From NCBI GenBank assembly GCA_025201765.1, contig MU623422.1:104880-168879 (forward strand): a stretch of 64,000 nt of DNA, read 5' to 3'. This document shows, in pieces, positions 26,007 through 38,275 of the stretch (its first letter is position 1; each line of letters starts with the position of its first letter). This DNA is from Daldinia sp. FL1419 (Eukaryota > Ascomycota > Sordariomycetes > Xylariales > Hypoxylaceae). A program made the position numbers and the translations under genes. Below the pieces are notes generated by a model, which made no database searches, was not told the DNA's origin, and worked only from the letters and a program-made list of their open reading frames with translations.

Positions 26007-26682
26007 TGTTCTTATATAACATATAGAAACCACAATATTCAACTATTGATGTAGTTACGAGGCGTTCGAGTATAGAGAAATTGCAGTACAATTACACTAC
26101 GAGAGAACATCTTAAAAGGGCACGGGAAATTCAATAAAATAGGACTTCAACCGGGAAGCTAAAAAGAAGATATAGAGAGTGTTCCATCTTGCAAAAGGCT
26201 CTGTGAGCGAACTTCTGCTTTCAGAAACCCCAGACGGGATAGGAAACATTGTTTATAGTGCCGAGCGAGGGTATTGCTGTTGTGTAGAGTGTGAAAAGAC
26301 AAAGGTAGACGAATTCGGCTTTTGATATTGGCCTCCCCTCGCACACAAAAGAAATTCGATTCCCTTGTGTGATTCACAACTTGGTTGGTCTTTGTCCACG
26401 CCGTGTTTGCGATATTTATTACCCTGACTGCGTTGAGACTATGGCCTATGGGATCTCCAATTTCTTTCATTTGCGAAGTCAACTTATCTAATACCAAATT
26501 GTCTTTCCCCCTTAATCCACACTACAGGCAAACACGTAACATCTACAAATCATCGGGATATCGTATAAATCCTAGTTATCGATTCCTATATCTTATAATC
26601 GTCGCTAAAAACCTTTTAGATCTCTTTATACTGATCGAAAAGCCAGGTAGTCATAGTTCGCGAAATCCATTTATCGACTACG
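26007..26682. promoter_or_regulatory. Divergent promoter, SET gene / 697-aa orphan
   Basis: 676 bp separating two divergent starts, so it holds both promoters. No recognised operator; the small open frames in it are shadows. Confidence 0.35.
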
Positions 26683-28776
26683 ATGGCTACGTTAGTCCTC
26701 AAACTCGAGGGGATTGAAGGAGCTGGGTTGAAGGGATTTACCGATTATGAAAACTCCGGCTATCACCAAGTCGCACCATACTTTCTCTCTGTTTACACTC
26801 AGCTAATTGAGCTGCTTGGTGAGGTCCTCCAGGAAATTGTTATCACCGAAGATGAAAAGAGCCGCGAGTTCTTGGCCAGAGCGGTAAAGTTTCTTGACAC
26901 CTGCTACGACTATGTAAAGGAGAATTCGGAGGAGCTGCTTAAGTTCCGGAACTTTCACTATAAACTATGGACCCGACTTGAAGACTTGGGCAAAATTCCG
27001 TTCAATTTTTTCGATAAGAACATTAGCATACATATTACGAAGATGGCTTACCTAGCCCACGATATTGCGCCCCCACCATCAGCTTCATGGGATGGCGATG
27101 TCCTACCAGAGCGTGGAAGATTTAACAGGTCGTACGAAAAATTCATGGCGCTTGAAAACAAACCCCTTAAAAACGACGATGATCGCCGGAATCTTCTCTA
27201 CTGGTCGCAGGAGTGTGTTCGCGATGCACTTATCGGTCTTCGGATGCCTATGGTTCCCGTAAAAATACATTCCGAATTGTTTCGCGAAGGCAGGCGTCCT
27301 ACGTATATCGATTACCCAAGTAATACGGATGAATGGCTATACGGGTTAGGTCAACGACCAGGAGTATTGGATCTGAAGATTCATCTTGGCGGCAAGCTGA
27401 CTCCCGAGGAAGAAGAGGGGAGGAAGAGGACCAAAAGGACCAAAGAGGACAAAAAGGTCAGACGCAGCAGAAAGCGAGCTCTATCACCGATTACGCAAAA
27501 CCAAAGGGATCCAAAAAGGCAACATCTTGAGAAGTATACCATTACTATGGCACAGGTTGATGCCGATATTGAAGACATTTATAGCAACGCGGCTTATTTG
27601 GACGTGCAACAGAGGCCGAGTTCCGATAGGCTGCTTAATCCCACCGCTGAGAACCGGGAGGACACCTTGAATAGCTACGCGGCCGAGTTTCACAAGAGGC
27701 TAACCCTATACCGAAGGAGTTATTATTCACCGGAGCGCCCTCCGGCTTCGCAAACGGAACGGGATCGTATTCTCCGGCAAATAGAGAATGATATACCGCA
27801 GCTACGAGATGAAATACACGAGAAGAGTGAAATTATTGCTAGCGCTATTAAGTTGAAGGAGGCAAGGATATCAGCTTATTGTCTTAAATTCCTCAGGTCG
27901 CTCTACATGAAGTTACTATTGTCCTCAACGCCGCAACCGTCGGAGGATCGGATGAATCAGGCATTGAGGGATCGTCTCGATGACTGGATATTATACGAAC
28001 AGGCATGGAACTCGGCGGATGTAAGGGCTATCAATCACCCTCGTACGCAGCGAGAGAAGAAGGAATGGATCCAGAGGTACGTTGACGCCAGAAATGATAA
28101 TATTGATAAGTGGTGGGTTATGCGGGACCAGTTGACAGCAACGATAAACAACACCACCTCATACCTTATTCTACCTAAAGATGCCAAGGGAGATCAAGAT
28201 CAAGATCCAGATGATACAGAAATGGTGTCCCCTAGTGAAAGCGAAAGGGGCGAAAGGGGCAGACCGGAGAAAAAGGTCGAACAAGACCGACAGGATCAAC
28301 AAAACCAGCAAGCTCAGCAAGCTCAGCAAGCTCAGCCATCTCAGCAAGCTCAACAAGCTCAACAAGCTCAACAAGCTCAACCACGTAAACTAGGTCAAAA
28401 AGGTCATGGTCGCTTCACTCTTAGAGGCCCGGACGGGAAACTTCCCGAGCACACCCCGTATTACATAGTCGAGCCTAGGAAGCCGGGTAGGACGGTTTAC
28501 CGCGACGAGAGGTTCGAGGAACGGCGTCTAGATGCTGCCAGGGTGCAAGCCAAGATAAATCTCATCGGGCCGCCCCAGGCGGGCGAGACGTACGGCAACG
28601 AGGCGAGATTCCGTCGGGAGGATGAATTTAGTGCTAAGCTGGCCCTTAGCCTACCCGAGAAGGGAGGCCCGCCCGGTTTCCAGGAAATTCCTAGGGTCAC
28701 CGTTTACGACAAGATGATTTACATGCTTATCATGCTGCATTGGCGTTTTTACAACGGAATAGCCATTATATCATAG
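26683..28776 (+). CDS. 697-aa orphan protein with basic patch and Gln/Ala repeat
   Basis: Single exon from a true ATG. I recognise no domain. Residues ~1-235 are a compact helical region rich in aromatic residues (APYFLSVYTQLIELLGEV, FHYKLWTRLEDLG). Residues ~245-270 are a strong basic cluster (RKRTKRTKEDKKVRRSRKR) likely to act as a nuclear signal. Residues ~345-420 may form a coiled coil. Residues ~533-567 are Gln/Ala repeats encoded by a 9-bp tandem repeat (unit CAAGCTCAR). The C-terminal 130 residues are charged, with no signal or membrane segment. Strong codon-level integrity over 2.1 kb argues that it is a real gene. It may be lineage-restricted. Confidence 0.75.
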   Translation: MATLVLKLEGIEGAGLKGFTDYENSGYHQVAPYFLSVYTQLIELLGEVLQEIVITEDEKSREFLARAVKFLDTCYDYVKENSEELLKFRNFHYKLWTRLEDLGKIPFNFFDKNISIHITKMAYLAHDIAPPPSASWDGDVLPERGRFNRSYEKFMALENKPLKNDDDRRNLLYWSQECVRDALIGLRMPMVPVKIHSELFREGRRPTYIDYPSNTDEWLYGLGQRPGVLDLKIHLGGKLTPEEEEGRKRTKRTKEDKKVRRSRKRALSPITQNQRDPKRQHLEKYTITMAQVDADIEDIYSNAAYLDVQQRPSSDRLLNPTAENREDTLNSYAAEFHKRLTLYRRSYYSPERPPASQTERDRILRQIENDIPQLRDEIHEKSEIIASAIKLKEARISAYCLKFLRSLYMKLLLSSTPQPSEDRMNQALRDRLDDWILYEQAWNSADVRAINHPRTQREKKEWIQRYVDARNDNIDKWWVMRDQLTATINNTTSYLILPKDAKGDQDQDPDDTEMVSPSESERGERGRPEKKVEQDRQDQQNQQAQQAQQAQPSQQAQQAQQAQQAQPRKLGQKGHGRFTLRGPDGKLPEHTPYYIVEPRKPGRTVYRDERFEERRLDAARVQAKINLIGPPQAGETYGNEARFRREDEFSAKLALSLPEKGGPPGFQEIPRVTVYDKMIYMLIMLHWRFYNGIAIIS
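28290..28383 (+). repeat. 9-bp coding minisatellite (Gln-Ala-Gln)
   Basis: About nine imperfect copies of a 9-bp unit (CAAGCTCAR) encode AQQAQQAQQ-type sequence inside the 697-aa orphan. Because the unit is a multiple of three, copy-number change keeps the frame. Confidence 0.85.
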
Positions 28777-29907
28777 GGCCCCACCCCCCGCGGAGATGGG
28801 TATTTTAATGGTTTAGCTTAGACTTCTGTCTCTTATACTAAACACATTAATATTTCCTCCCTATCATCATAACCAATCTAATATAGTAATAAAACTCCAT
28901 GTGTGAGTCACTATTAACAATATTATCTAGACATAAAAGTGCAAATGTGATACTATTCCCGTGTTGATTATGGTCGAGCATCAATGCTACCAAGAAACGT
29001 AAACTCCTATAGGAAAAGATCGGCCAACTCGACCAAAGTGTGAAAGAAACTCGCCCCTTTATCTAGTTAACGGCTTTGTTTAACAGTGCGGCATCGTCGA
29101 TTCACTCATTCCGATCGAGGACATGGGCGAAAAACAAGGACATCCCGCCCTGTGTATAATTTACAGTGCATCATATCATGTACAGTGCGTATCGATCCTT
29201 TCGAGGTTATAAATACATTGTGGAATCGTGGATGAGGATTTAAGCCACATGCTAGATAAAGACTAATAGCTGACGCCGCCTTGGGTGTTCCACATGCCTA
29301 AAATGGAAATTGAGAGGGAGCCCCGTACACCGGTACCTACCGCCATTAGCCCAAATTTCAAAGTACTCTACATTGTCACCTATAATATACCTATTCTGTG
29401 TATTTGGACACCCATGTGCAGATAGTGTCACTGCATGTATGAGGCCATTGTCGCGCCACATAGGTACTTATGTGTGGTTTTCTATGCAGTAAGAGAATAG
29501 CTCCGATTTCGTGTAAATAGTTTTAAGCAAAGATGCCAAGGCAGTATCATGGAACATATCCCGTCTTACATGCGCTCAGATAGAACTAGATTCAGCCCAG
29601 CGGCGCAGACTAGACGTAATCAGTTTCATTTTGCCTCTATAGGATGCACAACAAAGCAAAATTTCTACCTTTTCATTCTATGGGCTTAATATATTGCCTT
29701 AGTTTTCAGCCTCTCAAAGGCGAATTATACCTCCTGACCCTCCAAGCTCCAATAAGAACACAAGGGTATCAAAACCTGAAGAACTCCTTGACAAAAAAAA
29801 GAAATTGTTGCAGCGCTTCATTGAATCATACATTGTTGCTCGCACCTGTATATCCACACCTAATTGCTAGGGCTAGCAATTACAAGGTTAGGAGGTACCT
29901 GTTACTG
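28777..29907. other. Convergent intergenic region
   Basis: 1.1 kb between the 3' ends of the orphan gene and the Clr5/ankyrin gene. The open frame at 29644-29925 overlaps the latter's stop and has no support. Confidence 0.5.
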
Positions 29908-32260
29908 TCACGATCTAACCGCTAGTCCCCTTCTTCCCCATTCTTGCATAACGCTAGGTTCTTGGGCGTCCGGCACTATGCTCGTGAAAACACCGCGGCA
30001 TGCCTCCAGTCGTGCTGTAAGGATGCCATCCCTTTCGGTATGCATCCATAACTCGTCGATAGCTGCGAGGACACTTAAGCCACACGCATCGCGAACATAT
30101 GGATTGGCTCCAAGTTGAAGAAGCTCCTTGAGCGCAACCTTTTTCCCAGAGCAGGCGGCGACGTGAAGAGCAGTTTTACCCTCACGATTACGCCTCTCGA
30201 GGTTGGCACCCGCTTCAACGAGCTTTCGTATCGATCTTTCCATATCCTCTTTATCCGATCGAGAGTCTTCTGGCCTTAGCGCAATAAATGCCATTAGTGG
30301 AGTTTGTCCTCGATTGTCGTAGTGATTAGCATCAACACCCGCTGAAAGGATACCTTCGAGCACTTCTTGTCGCTTGTTGCTATGTTCGCTTCCTGGCCGT
30401 GGTTCTCCTTCCTCCTCCCTGTATTTCCTTTTCTTGTGTCGCTGGTTATCGCTCGTGGGGTATTGCACCCAATCAGTATCAAGCTCGGCTTCTGCGAGAG
30501 CATGGAGCGCATTACGCCCGTGGACATCTTCCGACGAGGCATTTTGACTTGTTGAGTTGACACCATCAACCTTAACGGCGTCTACGATTATTCGTAGAAG
30601 CCCAGCTTGAGATCGAATCCGGGCGTCACCTCCACGGTCAGATGAAATTTCAAGTGCCGGTCGGAATTCCGTACTACCTGAACTTCTCGGATTCACGTTC
30701 TGTGTAATAGACGACTCCGGTTGTCTCCCTCTCGGTACCATAGGCCTAACCTCGAAGGCATCTCGCCTCCCGAGTAATTCCAAATCGAACAGATGAGCTG
30801 GTATGCGGATAGAACCCTGTTTCCTGTACTGTAGGAGATGAAAAAAGCTGCGACCATAAACATCGGTTTGTAAAATGTTAAAATTGGCATCCCTGAGCAT
30901 GTTAAGGAGCTGTTCCAATAGTATTTCATCACCAAACCAAGAATGATGAAGAACATGAAGAAAGGTTTGCCCAGCCGTATTTGCCAAGTGAAATTCTCGC
31001 AAATTATAGCTTATCGCTTCGTTGATGATATTAAGGAAATGAATTCGATCCTCAATCGCGGTAGCGAGCCAATGGAATACTGTATTACCAAAGGTATCCC
31101 TAATCCTGTATAAGCCGTTGGAAGAGATGTCTTGAATAGTAGGAAGAGCATTTGCGATTGGCCATATCTCATAAGGTGGCCTCAATTCCTTGATAATCCG
31201 ACACCAGCATGTCTCGGCCTCGTGGGATGGGGATCCAATTTCACATGTCCTTTCCCGGCCGAATAAGTCCGGATTTAGGAAGTCGCCGGGGAGAGCGTAT
31301 CTCGCACTAGACAACCCATAGGCAGGGAAGGATAATGGCCCAGGGGAGAATATTGGAGAAAATGAATTTCCCCGGGGAACATCAAGGTCCTTAGGAAAGG
31401 TATACCGCTTTAAGACACGCCAGGCACCCTTCACTTGGTCGCGAGACACGGTGGAGAGCTTCTCCTGAAAACTATTGCTCATGCTTGTTTCGGTAGAGCT
31501 AGTTAGGCTAGTATCCCGACGAGATGTGTTCGGGCCACTAGAATCCCAAGAGAACCGCTGCATGTCATGATCGACATTCGGAATGGCAACTCCAACTTCA
31601 GAGCTATAACGACTTGGTGCTTGTTTGATATGCTCGAAGGAGGGTTGATTTGATTGGGCCAATGTTAAGCTATCGTCGTCGTGCCATGTAGAACCGTATA
31701 CGTTTAGATGATCATTGGTGATATGCGACGATGAGGTCCTCTGGTGAAACCTTGTTCCACGGCGGCTGTTCTTAAGGCCTGCAATCCGTCTCCTCTCATC
31801 CTCCTCATCTTTGGGCCTGATCCACCTAGGATCATTCCCAAGGAGTGAATTCTTGACCTTATTGGCAGCATCCTAGATAATGTTGTCAGCATCGTAGTCG
31901 AAAAGGCAAGGGTTATTTAAGATGACATCGTCTGGTGATTCGCAAACTACGTGTGTAGCGTGTGTGATAGGGCACGGTAGATAGCTACTATGAAGGAGAC
32001 ATGATATCTGAGATGGAGTGTACTTCGTACGTACCTTGCTGCAATATAAAGTAAGCAAGGTAATCCAGTGTAGAAGAGTAGATAGGTTAGACGTACCCAG
32101 GTTTCCAAACACCGTCCTCTAGAAGATTCAATATAAGGTCGAAGGGTAATCTTGTATAAATATATAGTCGGACTAGCCTTCGAGCTCGGGGTTCGGTCCA
32201 ATCCTTAGGACGGCCACCTCTATTTGTTGATGCGCTTGTAGTAGGAGAAGCTGAATTCAT
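29908..32260 (-). CDS. Clr5-like domain protein with ankyrin repeats
   Basis: Model: exon 1 32260-32097, microexon 32038-32035 (CAAG), exon 3 31872-29908, total 710 aa. The start ATG 32260 precedes a Ser/Thr-rich leader. Residues ~19-76 resemble the fungal Clr5-type helical domain (RPKDWTEPRARRLVRLYIY, LEDGVWKPGKDAANK, LLGNDPRWIRP). Exon 1 and exon 3 are in incompatible frames; only the 4-nt microexon, itself bounded by GCAG and GTACGT, restores KPGKDAANK. Residues ~565-670 hold ankyrin repeats (DNRGQTPLMAF, REGKTALHVAACSGKK, LLQLGANPYVRDACG), with a weaker one near ~250 (GNTVFHWLA). Ankyrins bind proteins and Clr5-type domains are linked to heterochromatin factors, so a nuclear role is possible but unproven. 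Confidence 0.8.
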
Positions 32261-35200
32261 TGTGACAACTAAGACAACGCTGGCTTGCTAATAACTCAAG
32301 GAAACAATAATAAAAGCAAAAGAACTTTTCGAGAAATGGTTCCAAGAAATATATAGAATATAAGAAAAGGAACACTTCTCGAAGAAGAGAAGGATGTTTA
32401 TAAGAGAAATGTAAGTCATCACGAACGAGGCTCGCGGCTCTAAGGGACCGGTGGGGCCATTTATAGGGACTTGCTAACATGGAAACTAACAGCCATGGCT
32501 TCAACTTTGGGTGCATGACGGGGAGGGCTAATGGGGAGTCTAGTGGGGAGCTAACTGATGGGAGTTAGGTTAGATCGAAAGTGCATATCTAGTACCCAGG
32601 GTACTGTATATCTTAGGTACCAAGGGTACCAACCTACCTGTAGCGGCTATATCCTTGTGAGATCTTGTTAGCGATGATTCTACGGGGAGACCGGTCGCTA
32701 AACCAATTGGCAAGCTTCCTTCGCGAGGCAGTCTCTTGGGCTGTCCCCTAGGCGGGGAGGGGGAGGGGCAGGGGGAGCAAGGGTTTATGCAACCTAGGCT
32801 ACATAACTAGGCGATTACCGAATCGAAAAGGTTAAAAAGTGTTAGCATTACAAGTGCATCTTAAGCCCCTGTAAGCCCTTACTCTTTCACCGCATTACCT
32901 ACTAGAGATACCTTCGGTACATGGTAGATACCTTGGTATGTATTGTACAAAGTGCGGCTTGGTTTGACTCCGACACGAATATCAAGAAAGAGCCGCATAG
33001 AAATTGATACTTATTAGAGAAATCGAATTGATGAGATGGTTTAAGTATTATGTACCTATATTAATTGCTGTTGAGCCAAATGAATTATCCTACTGTGATA
33101 TTTGCGACGTCAATTTGGTTTTGGTTATAGATTAGGTACTTTTGTCTGTAAGAGGTATTGCGTAAAAGATGTAAAAGATGTAAAAGAGGGAGAGAACTGG
33201 AAAAGTCACCGCCGCGGGCCGCGAGAAGGTCGCAGCTCTGTGGCTATGATTACAGGGTCTCGTTTGTGGCTGATACTAGAAAATCAAGGGAACACCCGCT
33301 GCTAACACCCCTAACACCCCGTTGTCATCAGGCTATCAGGGCTGTGCAAGCGCTGGTGGGAGGGGTTGCCTAGATTTTGGTTACATAAGGGGAGTAAGGT
33401 AGAAGTGTAGAAAGGGCAATAAAACCAGACTTGTTCCTCTAAATTTCTTATTCCATCACATGTAATCCATTGCATCCACTGCTATACCTAAAGAATTACA
33501 TGGGCCGCGCTCCTAACATTACTTGGGATCACGTAGCGCGGGATCGAAATTGCTTTTTTTTCTTTTTGCTTTTCTTTTTTTTGCTTTTCTTTTTTTTTTT
33601 TTCCCTCGCCTCTTCCCCTCCACACCCCTCATGAAAGTCTTCGACCAAGTAATGAACCTTTATCACGACGGGGTATTCCTCGCAGACGGGCCGCGGACTA
33701 CTAGTCCACCCTGAAATGGTTGATACCCTATCGTCGACACCAAAGGCTCGTAAATCTGACAAGGCCGACTTTAGCTTACACGAAACAAAATCCATGGTGT
33801 CATTCAAGGTTCGCGCTCTACAGTACATCGTCGAAACCCATACTTTGTGAACCCATAATGGATGCCAACTGGCACAGCTCAACTACTTGCAATCGAGAAA
33901 CAAGCTTCCGTTCCTCTCCATAGCCATGCTTGGCAATTTCACCATCTTGGTTCGGAGAAAACAAGGGTCTTTAGTGGCATGGTGTATACCTTAACTTACT
34001 TTTGTAATGTACCTACTCTAGCTAGTTACTCTTTTGATAACTATTCGCGTAGGGCATGCGGCATATAAGGCAAACTGCTCTACTCGCATTTCCTTCCTCG
34101 TCCGCATCTAAGTACCTAGGTAGCCTAGCGAACGATCGTGTTAGTTTGAGAGATACCCAGAAGTGTTTATTCGCCAACATTGAATCAACATCAACATTCA
34201 TTATATAGAGTTCATATTGCCTATATAGGTAAGTGCCTGTATAGTAGCCCACCGTCTGGATTTACCCGGGCACTTATCTTTAACCAGTTCTTTAATCCTC
34301 TTTAGCTCCCGAGCCTCGGCCCGCTGCATAATTGTTGGCTCGTCTAGGTAATAGGTATGTAAAGACTCAAGAGTGTAAGACATCGCAAATAGAGGCCGCT
34401 CATCATTTAATAAGTTAGCAACTTGTTCAAATTTCTACATTGGCAAATTCCAACGATCAAACCTTACCTTATAAACCAATCCTAGCTACCATACCTACCT
34501 AGGTAGGTAGGTATAGACTTCATCACGTCCTATCACGGTGTTAATTATGTAGCAATTAATTTACCATTATAGTTACCTAGGTAAATACCTAAGTAGGTAA
34601 GTAATTTCGCAAGCCATTTTGTTTTATCCAAGTTAAAGTCAGACTTCAGTCCATCAATCACAAATAGAATCAAACCATAACCACAATACCATTCTTCAAC
34701 TTCAGACGCCTCTTCCCCCGCCATGCTCTATCAAAATTTGCCACTCCGGACCCGAACACCCGCCTGCTAGAATCAACCAGAGGTCCATCAATTCCCGGGG
34801 TCCCATTTGATCGGAGCGCTACTGTACTACAATCATGGAACCCTTCGACGAGTAGGTATCTGGCTCTTCAAGCCTTTTCTACTTCTCCCTGTTGACGTGG
34901 CATCCACCCTATACCCTATTTCCCTTATTAGTTTAATGCTTAACCCGCGTTCGATCACGGTCGTGATTATGTTCAGGAATATAAAATAGCTCGCAACTCA
35001 CACTTGCGACGGTGTGGAAACCGGGCCGAGACATTTGTTTAACCAGCGTCAGCGTCGTCTACTCACTTTGAAATAACCTATTCCTACTTCAAAATCTCTC
35101 GATTGCGCTTCTACACATGCGCGCAGAGTCGCATATAGCACAATATATCTAGGTACCTATACATGCCATACCTACCTCTACATACCTAATAATATACGCA

Positions 35201-36458
35201 GAAATCCAAATACACCTTTGCGATCAGTGCCTATATTGAAATCGGCTTATTTTTCTCTCTTGGCGTCCATACATCGAATACTTGATGATAAAAAACCCCG
35301 CTGTAATCTTTGCGCATTCCGTCACATACTCCCGTCGTTATGTCCGATCGTGCCCCCTACCATTTAAATAAACCAAGGTGATACCTCATCTATACACTTC
35401 TAATAGCTAGTTAATTCACCTACTAACATCGTAAGCTCATCGCATCAATCGTTGAACCAAGGTTTAGCTAGTCGTAATAGAATCAGCGAGCCTGAGGACA
35501 AACTGGAGAAATTCTTCATTACTGGAGAGCCAAGTAAAAAATCGGAAGCCTCTATGAAACATTATCTGGCCGGATGGCAGGTTGGTTATGACAATGCCAT
35601 TAAGAAGTGATGCTGGACTTGATGCTTGGCAATGTATATAGAAAAGGGGGGGGGAGCAATAATAATTCAATGCTAATTCACTCTCTAAATTGCAATTTCA
35701 AGGATGCATCTTCATAAAAGGAGGTTGTCTTCTTTATTATTTTTCGAATTCCTATCATTACATAGGTACCTACCTTACCTATGTAATAGACAAACACCAC
35801 TAATGCCGAACCCACCCCGGGTATTACACATGTACTTCACGTAGAGCGCGGGTAAAAGCGGGTATTGATCGTGTGGTCCTCTTAAGCCTCATCGTAACTA
35901 GAGGTAAAAGATCCACGTACCTATGTAGGTATCTAACCTACTTCTATAGCTTGGGGACATTAGGTGGGTACCTCTTTTTCACACAGTTGATCTTTTATTA
36001 TTCAGTTCAGCAAGGCGTACGATGGGGCAAATTCATATAATATATATGCGAAACTATCACATCAACTCGTTATTTCCTTTAAGGAAAAACCTAGCTCTTT
36101 TTCGCTTGAAATGAGATATGAAGAACCTCCTTGGCACCTCTAGATTAGATAGGGTCAGTTGGTTTCTGATATGATTCGCCAAGTAACCAAACACTGTGAT
36201 TCACCAAGAGGTATCTATGTTAATACCAATCCCAAACTCATAATAAATAAATATTTATAATATATAATATATAACAGGATTGAAAAAAAGACGACGGTTC
36301 ATAAGTAGAAAGCGGAATGAGTCTGTTGTATTAAATTCGAAGAATGTCGATCAGTACCACGATAACTCGTATAGTCCTTATATACCAGGCTCACATTATA
36401 GCAGAATCGTATAACGACGGTATGTCCGAGGTCTCTCTTACTAGAGCATTCCAGCTCA
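32261..36458. other. Long intergenic region with simple repeats
   Basis: About 4.2 kb without a supported gene. It holds a poly-pyrimidine tract of T-runs punctuated by GC (33548-33606), a G9 run near 35646, and several dense CCTAGGTA/ACCTACC clusters (34490-34600, 35150-35190, 35760-35785, 35915-35945). A 60-codon ATG frame on the minus strand (34383-34201) is the best short ORF but has no other support. Confidence 0.45.
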
Positions 36459-36992
36459 TCGCGAGTAACAAGCAGTCGGAGAATGGAAGCTTCATGTGAT
36501 TCAGAGGCTAAGTTCCGGCGAAAAAGGAGCCTTGTAGATATCGAGCAACAAGTATCACACTATCTCGCCATCGAGAAGTTTAGTATCAAATGTGTTGGCG
36601 GCACCCCATGTGCGGACTAGAGCGGCCGATTTTTTGAAGAAATATGCATCGTTAAGAATAGAGCTGCATAAAGGTTAGGCCTTGGCTCTAATCGTACGTG
36701 GCCATGCGGGTTTCCAACTGTCAAGTGATAGGAGTCTTAAAGACCCGTCAATACCGAACGTCACGGGCATTCCGATACGTATAATTGCTCAAATCTCGTC
36801 AATTGGGTAAATCGAGACCCGTCCTAACAAGACCGGTATAGTACGTATACTCACCAAAAACCCTAACTACATTGAAGAAGCCAAGGAAATCCCGGAGATA
36901 CTAAAAACATACGTCAAGAAAATAAATGAGTTTAACGAGCTACCGCGTATAGTAGGAGTCTTCGGGAATACCACTCGGATCGTTGAAGAGTA
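36459..36992 (+). pseudogene. Decayed reading frame, unknown family
   Basis: One frame stays open for ~175 codons except for three stops (TAG 36534, TAG 36676, TAA 36809 region) and ends at TAA ~36990. Text between stops is protein-like: VLAAPHVRTRAADFLKKYA, ALALIVRGHAGFQLS, IPEILKTYVKKINEFNELP. All three stops can arise from CAG, CAA or TGG by C-to-T or G-to-A transitions, as in RIP. No start codon or family is identified. It may be the remnant of a duplicated gene; chance is not excluded. Confidence 0.35.
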
Positions 36993-37221
36993 AATGATTC
37001 ATTACCAATGTTCGCATTTCAATATCGCCATGACTGTGCGTATTAGACGCCTATTTCAGCATACGTACCTATAAATCACTAACGAATATAGAAAGACCGA
37101 GGAGTTTCAATGTCCGGGTCATCTTGAAGAAACATACATAATTTCGGATTGGCTCGCATGATCCATGCTATCGGGTAGATGCTACGACATACGATTCTGA
37201 GAAGTGAAGCCACCAGCCAAT

Positions 37222-38275
37222 TTACCTTGGTGGTAGTTCCGTAGGCCTGACTTCAAAGTCTCCCCCGCCTAGCGCATCAATAGTCTCCCCAATAGCAGCA
37301 ATGACATCCACGATCTCCTTAGGCAGAGGTCCCTTGTTGATATCTTCTAGGTTCTGCTGTAGCTGCTCGACCTTAGTCGCTCCTAAAATAATCCCATCTT
37401 TCTCTCCAAGGTCAGAATGGTACGCTATCCAGCGCAGAGCAGCTTCCGAAGGCTTAATACCGAGCGGCTCGATTGCTTCTAGGAGCCGCCTTACCGCGTC
37501 GTGGAACTCTGGCTTGTCGTACCAGCGCGCAAAGTGTGCCCCATAGGCGCTTCGCAGACGTGTGCCCTCGGCGTTCCCCTGGGTTAGCTTTCCGGTTAAG
37601 AAACCACCGCCGAGGGGCGAATAAGCGTTGAACGTCATGTTGTGCTTTCGAAGGAATGGGAAGAGGTCCTTCTCGGGTCCTCTACATATCAGGTTGTATT
37701 GCCCCTGGTATACCGATGGCTTGACGTAGCCTTCCTTCTCGCAAATTTCAACGAAAGACTTCGGCATATCGAGTGGGAAGTTGGAGATACCAATCTAGAA
37801 TACTTCGTTAGTGAGTCATAAAGACATGTTGGGTAAGTCTTTAACCCGCCTTTTCACAGAAACCTTTCTGGTACTGTTCATTGAACGCCCTTGCCTGTTC
37901 CTCTAGAGGAGTAGCATGGTCCGCTGTATGGGCGTAGAGAATTCCTATCTTCTCGGTACCGAGGGTTTTCAAACTATTTTCGACGCTCTTCCGAACTGCT
38001 TCTGCACTAAGGGTTCCATCACTGTTCTGCCCAGCAAATAGTACCTTAGTGTTGATCGTGAAGCCTTTTGAGGAAGCTTTCACTCGACCAAGCATTCGCT
38101 CCGAGGCGCCATGATTATCCGGCGGATATCTAGCAGCTGTGTCAATCTGGGATACGCCACCGTCATGCAAAGTATCGAGAAACTTCGAGACATTTTCCTC
38201 GTCCAGCAGTGCGGGCACATGAGACGAGCCAAATGTCGATGTCCCAAAGTAAATGACGGGGTGCTTCGGTGCCAT
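37222..38275 (-). CDS. Aldo/keto reductase, AKR7 (aflatoxin aldehyde reductase-like)
   Basis: NADPH-dependent carbonyl reductase, probably cytosolic. Exon 1 (38275-37850) and exon 2 (37794-37222) give 332 aa, the usual length. The catalytic tetrad is visible: Asp ~45 and Tyr ~50 in SQIDTAARYP, Lys ~77 in TINTKVLF, His ~116 in ILYAHTADHATP. Barrel motifs GISNFPLD, YQGQYNLICRGPE and FNAYSPLGGGFLTGKL follow, then the C-terminal cofactor site IILGATKVEQLQQNL. The 55-nt intron has a good branch (CACTAAC) and acceptor (TTCTAG), but its donor reads AAG|GCGGGT, an apparent GC-AG intron. The phase-0 join EK-IGISNF fits the family exactly. Substrate unknown. Confidence 0.9.

Noticed and set aside
33529..33882. 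117-aa minus-strand frame with a poly-Lys tail
   Set aside because: The Lys run is simply the complement of the poly-pyrimidine tract; the rest shows no domain or splice signal.
34201..34383. 60-aa ATG frame, Lys/Glu-rich, with a possible GTAAAT donor
   Set aside because: Too short and without recognisable homology or a convincing second exon.
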